A DNA stretch of 21,621 nt. Source: CAZYXO01 sp964651315. GTDB taxonomy: Bacteria; Bacillota_I; Bacilli_A; RF39; UBA660. Positions 8,277 to 17,282 of the stretch are shown one piece after another (position 1 is the first letter of the stretch; every line of letters begins with the position of its first letter). The translations under genes and the position numbers were made by a program. Location of the stretch: assembly GCA_964651315.1 (NCBI GenBank), contig CAZYXO010000010.1:1-21621 (forward strand). The letters are read 5' to 3'. The notes under the pieces were generated by a model. That model did no database searches and was not told where the DNA came from. It worked only from the letters and a program-made list of their open reading frames with translations.

Positions 8277-11200
8277 TTTTCTATTTTTTCTAATAATTTT
8301 ATAAAATATATAATAAAATGTTCTTCATTATTATTGATAGGTAAAGAAATTTTTATTGTTTTTTGAGAATAATTTAACTTAAATTTTGGATTAATATTAT
8401 ATGCTTCTAATAATAATTTATCTCCTTTAATATTATTTGATATATTTTCTGGCAATTCCACTTCAACAATTAAATTAGTCTGTTTAACATTTTTAATTTC
8501 TAAGCGACTTGCAATTGCTTCAAAGTATTCTTCATACATATAAATAAGCATATTTTCACTTATCTTACCAAATCTATCTTCAAGTTCTTGTTTTACTTCA
8601 TTTAACTTATTTAGTGAATCAATTTCATTTATCTTTCCATGTATTTCAATTTTTAAATCATCATCACTAACATAATCATCAGAAATATGAGTTTCGACAT
8701 TAATAAGACTTTTATTGTTTATATCTTCATCCTCAATTATTTCTTCATTATTTTGTCTTTTTAATTCATCTTCTATCATTTTTAAATATAGAGTCATTCC
8801 TACAGAAGATACAAAACCTGCTTGTTCACTTCCAAGAATATCGCCTGCACCTCTTATCGATAAATCACGCATAGCAATTCGATATCCACTTCCTAACTCA
8901 GTAAATTCTTTAATTGCGTTTAATCTTTTAATAGCTATATCATTTAACATTTTATTTTTATCATATAAAAGATAAGCGTAAGCAATTTTATTTGTTCGAC
9001 CAACGCGTCCTCTTATTTGATATAATTGACTTAAACCATAATGATCAGCGTCATAAATTATTAAAGTGTTAGCATTTGGAATATCAATACCAGTTTCGAT
9101 TATTGTTGTACATAATAAAATATCATATTCATAATTAATAAAATTACTCATAATTTTTTCTAATTCATACTTTGTCATTCTTCCATGAGCAATAGCAATT
9201 CTCGCTTCAGGAACCAATTTAGCAATTTTCGTTTGTTTATCAATTAATTTTTCGATATTATTATATAAAATAAATATTTGTCCATGTCTTGCTAATTCTT
9301 TATATATAGCATCTTTAACTATTAAATCATCATCACTAATAACATAAGTTTGAATTGGATATCTATTAACTGGAGGTGTATCAATAATCGATAAATCTCG
9401 AAGACCAGATAAAGCCATTTTTAAAGTTCTTGGAATTGGCGTTGCAGATAACGTTAAAACATTTATATTATTTTTCAACTTTTTAATTTTTTCTTTATGT
9501 GTAACACCAAAACGTTGTTCTTCATCAACTACCAATAAACCTAATTTTTTAAATTCAATATCGTCGCTTAAAATTCTATGTGTTCCAAAAACTATATCAA
9601 TAGTTCCCTTTTTTATGCCTTCTAAAATCCTTTTAGTCTCTTTTGATGATGTAAAACGATTTAAAAGAGCAATTTCTATAGGATAACTTTTGAATCTTGA
9701 TAACGCAGAAGTATATTGTTGATTAGATAAAATAGTTGTTGGACATAAATAAGCTACTTGTTTATTATTTAAAACTGTTTTAAACATCGCTCTAAAAGCA
9801 ACTTCTGTTTTACCAAAGCCAACGTCGCCACACAATAATCTATCCATTGGAATACAAGAAAATAAATCTCTATCAATATCTTTTATACTAGTTGCTTGAT
9901 CTTTAGTTAGTTCATATTCAAACTCATTAGCAAACATTATTTCTTCTGGATATCCTTTATAGGAATCACTTTTAACACTTTTTCTAGCTGCATACAATTT
10001 AATTAGTTCACCAGAGATATCTTTAATCCTAGCTTTAATACTATTCTTTTTCTTTATCCAATTAGAACTTCCTAAACTATTAATATTAGGTTTTGCTCCG
10101 TCACCACTAGAATATTTAAAAATTGTATTTATTTTTTCTACTGGAACATAAAGTTTATCATTATTCAAATAATCAATTTCTAAATAGTCTTTTTTTAACC
10201 CATTAGTAGTAAGAGTTATTAACCCAGCATAAACACCTATTCCACTATTGATATGAACTACATAATCTCCTTGATTTAAGTCATCATAATCTTTTATTCT
10301 TCGACCCATTTTATACACACTTTTATAACTATTAGTTATAGAAATATTTTTTTCAATATCTAAATCAGTTATAAAGACATATTTATCAATAATAAATCCT
10401 TTATTTAAACGTTGTTTTAAATAATTAACTTTTATTCCAAATAATTTTTTTATTTCCGTTATTTCATTTGACTTTGGTAAACAAAAAGTTATTTCTTTAC
10501 CATCTTTTAACCATTTATTAACTTTAGTCTGTAAATTCTCAAAATTAGAGTTAAAATTATCTATTTCTTTTGAATTAAATACTAAAGATTTATTCTTTTT
10601 ATATACATCATCCGAATAAGTATTAATATAAATACTATATTCTGGCTTAATTTCATCATAATCAAACATAAATTTTATTTCTTTATCAATATCTTTACTC
10701 TTTTTATAATCTATAATTTCATCAGATAAATGATTATAACTATTTTCAATATGTTTAAAATCGTAATTAATAACAATTGGTTTACTTAAATATTCATATA
10801 AACTACTTTTATTATTAGTTTCAATTTCTTCTACTGGAATTATTTTAACATTATTTGTTTTTTTGATTGTTTTTTGGGTATTTTCATCAAAATATTTTAT
10901 TTCTTCAATTAAATCACCAAATAATTCTAAACGAATAGGATGATTTTCTTGAATTGGAAACAAATCTATTACGAATCCTCTAACTGCAAATTCTCCTGTG
11001 GTAGTCACAATACTTTCACGTACATAACCAAAATCATTTAACTTAGCAATTAATTCATCTCTTTTAATTACCATATTCGATTGTAAATTGATAACATTTG
11101 TTTTTTCTTGATTTATATCAGTTAAATATTTTAAATATCCCATTAAATTAGTAATAACTATTTTTGGTCCATTTTTGATATTTTGTAAAGTATCTATTCT

Positions 11201-11458
11201 TGTTGCTTTTAACTCTGGCGATATAGCAAGAGCCATTGAAGTTATAAAATCATCCATTGGAAATAGTAATACATCACTTGTGTATGTTTTAAATAAATCA
11301 AATAATTTATTTGCTTCAAATAAAGAACTTGTAACTACAAGAATATTTTTTTCTTTTTTATTAAATAGATTAAGCACGTAAAAAACGTTTAACTCGCTTG
11401 TTAAACCACATACAGTTAAATCTTTATCATAAGTAAATAAATTATAAATATTATCCAT
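8273..11458 (-). CDS. mfd: Transcription-repair coupling factor
   Basis: Large DNA translocase that removes stalled RNA polymerase at lesions and recruits UvrA for nucleotide excision repair. The 1061-residue protein is somewhat shorter than the 1148-1177 residues of well-known homologues. The N-terminal UvrB-like region includes GYVRESIVTTTGEFAVRGFV. A CarD-like RNA polymerase interaction domain (about 395-460) contains GDYVVHINSGIGVY. The helicase core has Walker A G544-D-V-G-F-G-K550-T, Walker B D645-E-E-Q and LSATPIPRTL. The second RecA lobe carries GRVGRT, followed by the Mfd C-terminal domain. The ATG at 11458 begins one base after the pth stop, with its ribosome site inside pth, so translation is coupled. 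It is the last gene of the dnaX-to-mfd chain, and no clear terminator follows. Confidence 0.96.
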   Translation of the reverse strand: MDNIYNLFTYDKDLTVCGLTSELNVFYVLNLFNKKEKNILVVTSSLFEANKLFDLFKTYTSDVLLFPMDDFITSMALAISPELKATRIDTLQNIKNGPKIVITNLMGYLKYLTDINQEKTNVINLQSNMVIKRDELIAKLNDFGYVRESIVTTTGEFAVRGFVIDLFPIQENHPIRLELFGDLIEEIKYFDENTQKTIKKTNNVKIIPVEEIETNNKSSLYEYLSKPIVINYDFKHIENSYNHLSDEIIDYKKSKDIDKEIKFMFDYDEIKPEYSIYINTYSDDVYKKNKSLVFNSKEIDNFNSNFENLQTKVNKWLKDGKEITFCLPKSNEITEIKKLFGIKVNYLKQRLNKGFIIDKYVFITDLDIEKNISITNSYKSVYKMGRRIKDYDDLNQGDYVVHINSGIGVYAGLITLTTNGLKKDYLEIDYLNNDKLYVPVEKINTIFKYSSGDGAKPNINSLGSSNWIKKKNSIKARIKDISGELIKLYAARKSVKSDSYKGYPEEIMFANEFEYELTKDQATSIKDIDRDLFSCIPMDRLLCGDVGFGKTEVAFRAMFKTVLNNKQVAYLCPTTILSNQQYTSALSRFKSYPIEIALLNRFTSSKETKRILEGIKKGTIDIVFGTHRILSDDIEFKKLGLLVVDEEQRFGVTHKEKIKKLKNNINVLTLSATPIPRTLKMALSGLRDLSIIDTPPVNRYPIQTYVISDDDLIVKDAIYKELARHGQIFILYNNIEKLIDKQTKIAKLVPEARIAIAHGRMTKYELEKIMSNFINYEYDILLCTTIIETGIDIPNANTLIIYDADHYGLSQLYQIRGRVGRTNKIAYAYLLYDKNKMLNDIAIKRLNAIKEFTELGSGYRIAMRDLSIRGAGDILGSEQAGFVSSVGMTLYLKMIEDELKRQNNEEIIEDEDINNKSLINVETHISDDYVSDDDLKIEIHGKINEIDSLNKLNEVKQELEDRFGKISENMLIYMYEEYFEAIASRLEIKNVKQTNLIVEVELPENISNNIKGDKLLLEAYNINPKFKLNYSQKTIKISLPINNNEEHFIIYFIKLLEKIEN

Positions 11459-11459
11459 T

Positions 11460-12014
11460 TTATTCTTTCCTATTAAACAAATTCATTGTTTTTTCTCGAC
11501 CATTTATTATAAAATAGTCAATAATGTTATCATAAACATCAAAATGTTGATTTATTATTTCTTTTTCTTCTTTGGTAAAATCACTTAATACATAGGTTTT
11601 TCCATCAATTTTACTATTATTGTTTATCCCAACTTTTAATCTCGCAAAACTTTCGGTTCCTAAAGAACTTATTATTGATTTAATTCCATTATGTCCACCA
11701 CTACTTGAATTACTTTTAACTTTATATTTGCCTATTTCTAAATCTAAATCATCATATATTATTAAAATATCTTCAATATTTATTTTATAATAATCAACAA
11801 TTTTTCTAATAGAATTGCCAGAATTATTCATATATTCTTGTGGTTTCATAAATAATATATCACTATTTTCATCTTTATAGCGATAAATTAGAGCATTAAA
11901 TTTTTTATTCCACTTTATTTCACCTAAATAATTATCAATTATCATAAACCCTAAATTATGTCTTGTTTTTTTATAACATAAATCTGGATTACCTAATCCT
12001 ACAATTAATTTCAT
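11460..12014 (-). CDS. pth: Peptidyl-tRNA hydrolase
   Basis: Cleaves peptidyl-tRNA dropped from ribosomes and recycles tRNA; an essential cytoplasmic enzyme in most bacteria. The 184-residue length is typical. GLGNP (6-10), the catalytic histidine in R-H19-N-L-G, M62-N-N64-S-G, YDDLD (87-91) and GGHNG (106-110) are all present. It starts three bases after the trmN6 stop, and AAGGAA at the end of trmN6 serves as its ribosome site. pth followed by mfd is the order in B. subtilis (spoVC-mfd). Confidence 0.96.
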   Translation of the reverse strand: MKLIVGLGNPDLCYKKTRHNLGFMIIDNYLGEIKWNKKFNALIYRYKDENSDILFMKPQEYMNNSGNSIRKIVDYYKINIEDILIIYDDLDLEIGKYKVKSNSSSGGHNGIKSIISSLGTESFARLKVGINNNSKIDGKTYVLSDFTKEEKEIINQHFDVYDNIIDYFIINGREKTMNLFNRKE

Positions 12015-12017
12015 ACA

Positions 12018-12722
12018 TTATTCCTTTCTAAAAATATTTTGATAACTTTCGTATTCTTCTATTACTATTGATTTTAATATTTTCATTCCCATGTTACTAT
12101 TTTTTACCATTTTAACTAACACTAAGTTTGCTTCACTGTTTTTCTTCCCATAAACCAAGCATAATTCTTTAACATGCATTTTATATTTGTTTGCTAAATT
12201 CATTATTTCTTCTAGTCTATTTGCTAAATGAACTAGATAAAATATTCCATTATTTTTTATAATAATATTAACACATTCAAATAATTCTTCTAAACTTAAT
12301 TTTATTTCATGTCGGGCAATTGATTTGATTAAATTATCATTTATTATATTTTTAGTATAATATGGTGGATTAGATATAACAATACCAAATTCATTTTTAG
12401 GAAAATAATTTAAAAATTTTTTTATATCATCATTTATCAATTTTATTTGATTTTCTTTATTATTTAGTTTAATTGATTCAATTCCTAAATTATATATTTC
12501 TGTTTGAATTTCAAATCCAATTATTTGATTTTGACATTTTTGCGATAAAATTAAAGGAATTGGAGCATTTCCTGTACAAATATCTATAATTTTCTTATTA
12601 TTATTATTATGAATTTTAACAAATTCTGCTAGTAAAACAGAATCAATAGAAAATTTAAAGTAGTTTGTTTCTTGAACAATTTTCATATTTTTGTAATCAT
12701 ACAAATCATTAATCATTTTCAT
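12018..12722 (-). CDS. trmN6: tRNA1(Val) (adenine(37)-N6)-methyltransferase
   Basis: SAM-dependent methyltransferase of the YfiC/YabB family, expected to methylate A37 of tRNA1(Val). The 234-residue protein has the SAM motif DICTGNAPIP (47-56) and catalytic N118-P-P-Y121 for an exocyclic amino group. It follows ricT with a 14-base overlap (12709-12722), so the start depends on coupled translation. Two in-frame methionines (M1, M3) lie at the junction, and neither has a well-spaced ribosome site. B. subtilis has yabA between yaaT and yabB; it is absent here. DNA methylation is unlikely given length, family motifs and gene context. Confidence 0.85.
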   Translation of the reverse strand: MKMINDLYDYKNMKIVQETNYFKFSIDSVLLAEFVKIHNNNNKKIIDICTGNAPIPLILSQKCQNQIIGFEIQTEIYNLGIESIKLNNKENQIKLINDDIKKFLNYFPKNEFGIVISNPPYYTKNIINDNLIKSIARHEIKLSLEELFECVNIIIKNNGIFYLVHLANRLEEIMNLANKYKMHVKELCLVYGKKNSEANLVLVKMVKNSNMGMKILKSIVIEEYESYQNIFRKE

Positions 12723-13482
12723 TATCTAAACAAATTTCCTTTTTTTCTCCATTAATCATTACTGTGTATTTACGTTCTAAAATATTTACATTAATAACAT
12801 TTCCAGTTCCATATTTAGTTTTCACTGTTTGATTAAAATAAGGTAAACCTTTATTGCAATTTACATATTGTTCATCTTCATATGCTAAACAGCATAATAA
12901 ACGACCGCATGTTCCATTTATTTTATTGGGATTTAAAGCAATATTTTGATTTTTTGCCATGCTAATTCCCACTGGTTCAATATAATTTAAAAACCTAACA
13001 CAACATATTTCTTGTCCACAAGGACCAACTCCTCCCATTTCTCTTGCTTTATCTCTTGCACCAATTTGGCGTAATTCAATTCTCGTACGATAAATTCCAG
13101 CTAATCGTTTAGCAAGTTCACGAAAATCAATTCTTTCATCTGCTAAAAAATTAAACAATAATTGTGAACGATCAAAAGTATAATCAGCACTGATTATATT
13201 CATATTTAAATCCAATTCTTTAACTAATTGTCGTGCTTTTTTATGTGCTTTTGTCGCGTCCATTAAATTATCATAATGTTGTTTTTCATCGACATCATTT
13301 GCTTTTCTTAGTATTAATTTATAATCATTATCGGTAATATTTGTAAGTGCTTTAACTATTTTACCATACTGCATACCACGGTCTGTTTTTACTATGACAT
13401 AATCTTCAACTAAATACTCTTCTTCAGCTTTAAAATAATACTCTTTGCCACCATCTTTGAATATAACACTATAAATTTTCAT
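12709..13482 (-). CDS. ricT: PSP1-domain protein RicT (YaaT)
   Basis: RicT belongs to the RicA-RicF-RicT complex, which in B. subtilis assists RNase Y mRNA maturation and affects phosphorelay behaviour. The 257-residue protein carries the PSP1 domain with six conserved cysteines: G-P-C155-G-Q-E-I-C160-C161 and C192-G-R-L-L-C197-C198. These are candidate ligands for the iron-sulfur clusters known in the complex. Its start overlaps the holB stop in an ATGA arrangement, with a GGAGG site inside holB. RicA and RicF are not in this window. The identification rests on motif pattern and the holB-ricT order known from Bacillus. Confidence 0.9.
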   Translation of the reverse strand: MKIYSVIFKDGGKEYYFKAEEEYLVEDYVIVKTDRGMQYGKIVKALTNITDNDYKLILRKANDVDEKQHYDNLMDATKAHKKARQLVKELDLNMNIISADYTFDRSQLLFNFLADERIDFRELAKRLAGIYRTRIELRQIGARDKAREMGGVGPCGQEICCVRFLNYIEPVGISMAKNQNIALNPNKINGTCGRLLCCLAYEDEQYVNCNKGLPYFNQTVKTKYGTGNVINVNILERKYTVMINGEKKEICLDNEND

Positions 13483-14357
13483 CTAATTTCCTCCAAACAA
13501 ATAATAAAGTCATCAAGTAATAATTCGTTATTAACATTATAATCTAAACTACTTATTTTTTTCTTTATTACATTGATTCTATTTAACAACGATTCATTAG
13601 ATAACTTTAATAAAAATTCAAAATCTTGATATAATGCAAACTCATTTTCCAATTCATTTTTGTGTTTATAACAATTACTATAAATATCTAACATTATCTT
13701 AAATATATTAATAATATCTTTTTGTTCAACACAAACGTCTAACAAATCACTTTTATTATACATTAAACAATCTTTTTTTTCTAGTTCTAATCTAGTTAAA
13801 AAGCTTTTTATAGCATTATATTTTTGATTATACGAATCTTCTGATAAAAATAATTTATCTTTAATATTATTAACTTCATAATAATTGTTGATAACTTGGC
13901 ATCTACTAACAATTGTGGAGATTACTCGTTCTTTATAATCGGTAATATAAAATCCTAATACTAAATTTTCTGGTTCTTCTAAAAATTTTAATAATGCATT
14001 TGCACTATAATTATTTAAAAATTGGGCTTGTACAACAATATATGCATTATAATCCCCATATTGGGAACTTTTACTAAAAGCTGTTTCCAACTCATCTATT
14101 TGTTCTTTTTTTATAAATAAACCATCACTTTTAATTAATTTTAATGAGGGATAACTATCGTTATCTATTAAATGACATACATTGCATGTTTCTTGACAGT
14201 TTTTAATATTAGAATTTTTACAATTAATTTCTTTAATAATTTCTTTTAACTCACTTATAGTTCTTTCAATATCATTTGTTTCAATTAAATAAGCATGAGC
14301 AAGTTTATGCTCATGGTATTTATTTAAAACTTTTTTTAAATTAACATTTACTTCCAT
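13479..14357 (-). CDS. holB: DNA polymerase III subunit delta prime
   Basis: Clamp-loader subunit that, with delta and DnaX, loads the beta sliding clamp. The 292-residue protein has the AAA+ layout of the family without a Walker A loop, as expected for delta prime. A zinc module is formed by C46, C54, C58 and C61. LLKFLEEPE (122-130) and the arginine-finger motif S151-R-C153 match the family. The GAGGTAAC ribosome site lies just upstream of the ATG at 14357, 26 bases after bofA. The stop overlaps the ricT start by 4 bases (ATGA). In B. subtilis tmk and two small genes lie before holB; here bofA directly precedes it. Confidence 0.9.
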   Translation of the reverse strand: MEVNVNLKKVLNKYHEHKLAHAYLIETNDIERTISELKEIIKEINCKNSNIKNCQETCNVCHLIDNDSYPSLKLIKSDGLFIKKEQIDELETAFSKSSQYGDYNAYIVVQAQFLNNYSANALLKFLEEPENLVLGFYITDYKERVISTIVSRCQVINNYYEVNNIKDKLFLSEDSYNQKYNAIKSFLTRLELEKKDCLMYNKSDLLDVCVEQKDIINIFKIMLDIYSNCYKHKNELENEFALYQDFEFLLKLSNESLLNRINVIKKKISSLDYNVNNELLLDDFIICLEEIR

Positions 14358-14383
14358 AGTGTTACCTCATTATTATTAAAATA

Positions 14384-14569
14384 TTATATTATTAAATAAA
14401 CGATTATTAGAGAACAAATACCTGGAATTCCTAAAAATGTAACAATAGGAATTGATATATAGTTAATTGGAATATTTATATTTGTCGAACTTAATAGCAA
14501 ATTTAATCCATAAAGCATTACAAAAGCAAAACAAACTTTTTTTATCAACTTTATAAATATTTTTAACAT
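14384..14569 (-). CDS. bofA: BofA-like small membrane protein
   Basis: The family is named for the B. subtilis inhibitor of pro-sigma-K processing, but homologues of unknown role occur outside spore formers. I place the start at the ATG at 14569, which has a GGTGAG ribosome site at 14574-14579, giving 61 residues. A longer 71-residue form from 14599 lacks a ribosome site. Two hydrophobic helices flank a polar stretch with INIPINYISIPIVTFLGIPG, the IPIN...LGIPG pattern of BofA. recR followed by bofA is the Bacillus order. The family call is reasonable for such a small protein; a sporulation role is not implied. Confidence 0.75.
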   Translation of the reverse strand: MLKIFIKLIKKVCFAFVMLYGLNLLLSSTNINIPINYISIPIVTFLGIPGICSLIIVYLII

Positions 14570-14613
14570 TATTCTCACCAATTTAATTATATTATGCATT
14601 TATCTAATTTATG

Positions 14614-15210
14614 TTAAGATATTATTTTTCTATCCTCCAATGCTTTATCTAGTGTCATTACATCTAAATAATCTAATTCAGCACCAATCGATATTCCATA
14701 AGATAATCTCGAAATTTTAACGTTTTGATTTTCAAACTTCTTTTTTATATATAACATTGTTGTTTCTCCTTCAACAGTAGATTTTAATGCCATAATTATC
14801 TCTGGATTTTCTAGTTTTTCTACTCTTTTTATTAAACTCGTTATATTTAACATATTAGGTGTTATATCATCAATTGGAGATATAAGTCCATTTAATACAT
14901 GATAAACTCCATTATAATTTCCTGCTTTTTCAAATGTAAAAACATTTTTATAATCTTCTACTAAACATATTAAATTGCTATTCCTCGATGTATCTAAACA
15001 TATTGAACAAACTTCTTGATTTGTTAAACAACCACAAATAGAACAAGACTTTAATTTTCTTTTTGCTTGAATTAATGTATTCGACATTTTTAAGACTTCT
15101 TCTTCATTCATATCAATAACAAACATTGATATTCTTTCGGCACTTTTTTCACCAATACCTGGAAATTTTTTATAATAACATATTAATTCTTCTAATTCCG
15201 CAGGATACAT
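14614..15210 (-). CDS. recR: Recombination mediator RecR
   Basis: RecR works with RecO (and RecF) to load RecA on SSB-coated single-stranded DNA at gaps. The 198-residue protein is the standard length. It shows an N-terminal helix-hairpin-helix (KKFPGIGEKSAER, 14-26) and a zinc finger at C56-x2-C59 and C68-x2-C71. A Toprim domain begins near residue 80 (LVEDYKNV), and the C-terminal ISRLSYGISIGAELDYLD segment is conserved. The ATG overlaps the ebfC stop by one base (TAATG). The dnaX-ebfC-recR set is a classic conserved cluster. Confidence 0.96.
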   Translation of the reverse strand: MYPAELEELICYYKKFPGIGEKSAERISMFVIDMNEEEVLKMSNTLIQAKRKLKSCSICGCLTNQEVCSICLDTSRNSNLICLVEDYKNVFTFEKAGNYNGVYHVLNGLISPIDDITPNMLNITSLIKRVEKLENPEIIMALKSTVEGETTMLYIKKKFENQNVKISRLSYGISIGAELDYLDVMTLDKALEDRKIIS

Positions 15211-15509
15211 TATAAAATTCCATTTAGTGCTGATCCATATTTACCCATTTTTTCTTGAGTCATTTTATCAATTTGAGTAAATGCGTCGTTAATTGCTATC
15301 ATAATCATGTCCTCTAACATCTCTTTATCTTCCTCGTCAATTGTTCCATTTCTAGTTATTGTAAGTTTTTTTATTTTTTTTTTCCCAGTTATTTCTACAT
15401 CTACCCATTCACTATGCCCTTGGAATATAGAACTATCAATTTGTTTTTTAGCACTTTCTATTTCTTTTTGCATTTTTTGTGCTTGTGCCATAATATTTTG
15501 CATATTCAT
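15210..15509 (-). CDS. ebfC: Nucleoid-associated protein EbfC/YbaB
   Basis: Small dimeric DNA-binding protein of the YbaB/EbfC family. The start is set at the ATG at 15509, with an AGAGGAA site at about 15516-15522, giving 99 residues, the usual size. The open frame extends up to 15581, but those 24 codons include part of a palindrome and lack a ribosome site. A methionine-rich N-terminus (MNMQNIMAQAQKMQKE) and WVDVEITGKKKIKKL are family hallmarks. It lies between dnaX and recR and overlaps recR by one base. Two Noc-type palindromes sit just upstream. Confidence 0.9.
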   Translation of the reverse strand: MNMQNIMAQAQKMQKEIESAKKQIDSSIFQGHSEWVDVEITGKKKIKKLTITRNGTIDEEDKEMLEDMIMIAINDAFTQIDKMTQEKMGKYGSALNGIL

Positions 15510-15540
15510 TTTCTTTTCCTCTTTTCTATTTAATTTATTA

Positions 15541-15564
15541 AAAATATTTCCCAGGAAATATTTT
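15541..15564. promoter_or_regulatory. Noc-type palindrome, near match, before ebfC
   Basis: Core ATTTCCCAGGAAAT (15546-15559) differs from the B. subtilis Noc site ATTTCCCGGGAAAT by one centre base. Arms of 11 bases are perfectly inverted around CA. It is 43 bases left of a perfect copy. Confidence 0.55.
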
Positions 15565-15602
15565 CTAACCCTTTTTTTCATTATTTTAAAATTTTAACCC
15601 AG

Positions 15603-15624
15603 AATTATTTCCCGGGAAATAATT
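15603..15624. promoter_or_regulatory. Noc-type palindrome, perfect match, at the end of dnaX
   Basis: Core ATTTCCCGGGAAAT (15607-15620) is identical to the Noc-binding consensus of B. subtilis. The palindrome extends perfectly to 22 bases and abuts the dnaX stop at 15625. No T-run follows in the dnaX direction, so it is not a normal terminator. Confidence 0.65.
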
Positions 15625-17208
15625 TTATTCAATAATTACTTTTTCATTTATAAAAAATTCCTCAGCAAACTTTTCAACTTCACTTTTATATTCATCTTTT
15701 ACATTATCTTTTTCTTCAATATAAGTATATTTTACATTATTTTTTAAATTATTTAAATACTCTTTACGAATTTCTTCCCAATTCTCATCACTAACCACAT
15801 AAAATTTATGTTTTTCGCTTAACAAATTTTCGTAAAGTTCCTCTATTTTACTTATCATTTTATTAATTAAATTAACATTTGCCTTAACACTTGTTATTAA
15901 CAAAACAATTTCATCAGAAGATACTACAGGTTTAGTATCAACTAACAAAGAATAAATGTATTTATCATCAACAATTTTTTCAATAAAACTACTATAATTA
16001 ATTTTAAATGTTGTTAAATATTCTTTTTTTGCATTTGCTAAACAGTTATTTACTCTTATTTTTAATTTTTTATCTTCTATTATCGTTATTTCCGGTTCTT
16101 CTTTTATAACTATATCTTCTTCTACCTTTTCAAATGTAATATTTTTTTTCTCTATATGCACTTTTTCTTCTATTTTTGATGATTTTATGTCAGAATTAAT
16201 TTTACAATTATCTATTATAATCATTTCAATTATATCGTATGGTTCCAAATTTGCAGATATTTTATTTAGATTTATCGTTAAATCTAAACATATAGTTTTT
16301 AGTTTATCTAAATAATTAGATTCATTAAGGTGTTTTAATATATAGTTACGACATTCACGAATAAACTTTTTAGTGAATGTTTTATAATCATAATTATTTT
16401 TTTTAATTACATCGATAGTTGAAATAATGTTATTAATATCATTAGTTATAATGCTATTAATCATTGTTGTTATTATTTCTGTAGATACTACTCCATAATA
16501 TTTTTCTACATCTAATAAAGTTATTTTCTCATTAGAAGATGATAATTGTTCTAAAATTCCCAAAGCATCACGCATTCCACCTTCAGATAGAAGTGCTATT
16601 TCATATGCTGCTTCTTCCATTAATTTAATTTGTTCTGTTTTTGCTATTTTTATAATATGATTTTTAATTGCTTCACTTTCTATTTTTTTAAAATCATATC
16701 TTTGGCACCTAGATAGAATAGTAATTGGAACACTTTCAATATTTGTCGTAGCAAATACAAACACAACATGACTTGGTGGTTCTTCTAATGTTAATAACAA
16801 AGCATTAAAAGCACTAGATGATAACATATGTACTTCATCGATTATATAAACTTTATACTTAGAATATGCTGGAGATAATTTACAATTATTTATTAATTCT
16901 TTTACATCATCAACACTATTATTACTTGCTGCATCTATTTCAATTATATCTGGATTTTCTCGATACATCTTACAACTTTCACATTCATTACAAGGATTTC
17001 CATCCCTTATATTCAAACAATTTATAGCTTTAGCAAATATTTTAGCTATACTTGTCTTACCAGTCCCCCTAGGTCCAGAAAAAATGTAGGCGTGAGAAAT
17101 TTTATTATTTATAATAGAGTTTTTTAATGTTTTTACAATATAATCTTGTTCTATAACATTATCAAAAGTATCTGGACGATACTTTCTATACAATACTTTA
17201 TAATTCAT
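15625..17208 (-). CDS. dnaX: DNA polymerase III subunits gamma and tau
   Basis: Clamp-loader ATPase; the tau form also couples polymerases to the helicase. The 527-residue protein has Walker A G45-P-R-G-T-G-K51-T-S and zinc cysteines C64, C73, C76 and C79. Walker B IIDEVHML (122-129) and the SRC motif (166-168) follow. The AAA+ region and domain III end near residue 350, followed by an acidic, lysine-rich linker and a divergent tau-specific C-terminus. An eight-A run (16142-16149) sits at the domain border. The start has an AGGTGG site (17213-17218) and an extended -10 promoter, so dnaX can be expressed apart from tadA. tadA lies 74 bases upstream and ebfC downstream. Confidence 0.95.
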   Translation of the reverse strand: MNYKVLYRKYRPDTFDNVIEQDYIVKTLKNSIINNKISHAYIFSGPRGTGKTSIAKIFAKAINCLNIRDGNPCNECESCKMYRENPDIIEIDAASNNSVDDVKELINNCKLSPAYSKYKVYIIDEVHMLSSSAFNALLLTLEEPPSHVVFVFATTNIESVPITILSRCQRYDFKKIESEAIKNHIIKIAKTEQIKLMEEAAYEIALLSEGGMRDALGILEQLSSSNEKITLLDVEKYYGVVSTEIITTMINSIITNDINNIISTIDVIKKNNYDYKTFTKKFIRECRNYILKHLNESNYLDKLKTICLDLTINLNKISANLEPYDIIEMIIIDNCKINSDIKSSKIEEKVHIEKKNITFEKVEEDIVIKEEPEITIIEDKKLKIRVNNCLANAKKEYLTTFKINYSSFIEKIVDDKYIYSLLVDTKPVVSSDEIVLLITSVKANVNLINKMISKIEELYENLLSEKHKFYVVSDENWEEIRKEYLNNLKNNVKYTYIEEKDNVKDEYKSEVEKFAEEFFINEKVIIE

Positions 17209-17227
17209 ATTACCACCTGCTAAAGAA

Positions 17228-17236
17228 ATTATAGCA
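17228..17236 (-). promoter_or_regulatory. Extended -10 promoter of dnaX
   Basis: TGCTATAAT on the minus strand (TATAAT at 17228-17233). The start would be near 17221, just ahead of the AGGTGG ribosome site at 17213-17218. No good -35 is visible. Confidence 0.6.
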
Positions 17237-17282
17237 TTTTTACTATATTATTAAAAGAAAAAACGTATACATTTTTATTAAT

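Noticed and set aside
15510..15581. N-terminal extension of ebfC
   Set aside because: No ribosome site, residues unlike the family, and it overlaps a regulatory palindrome.
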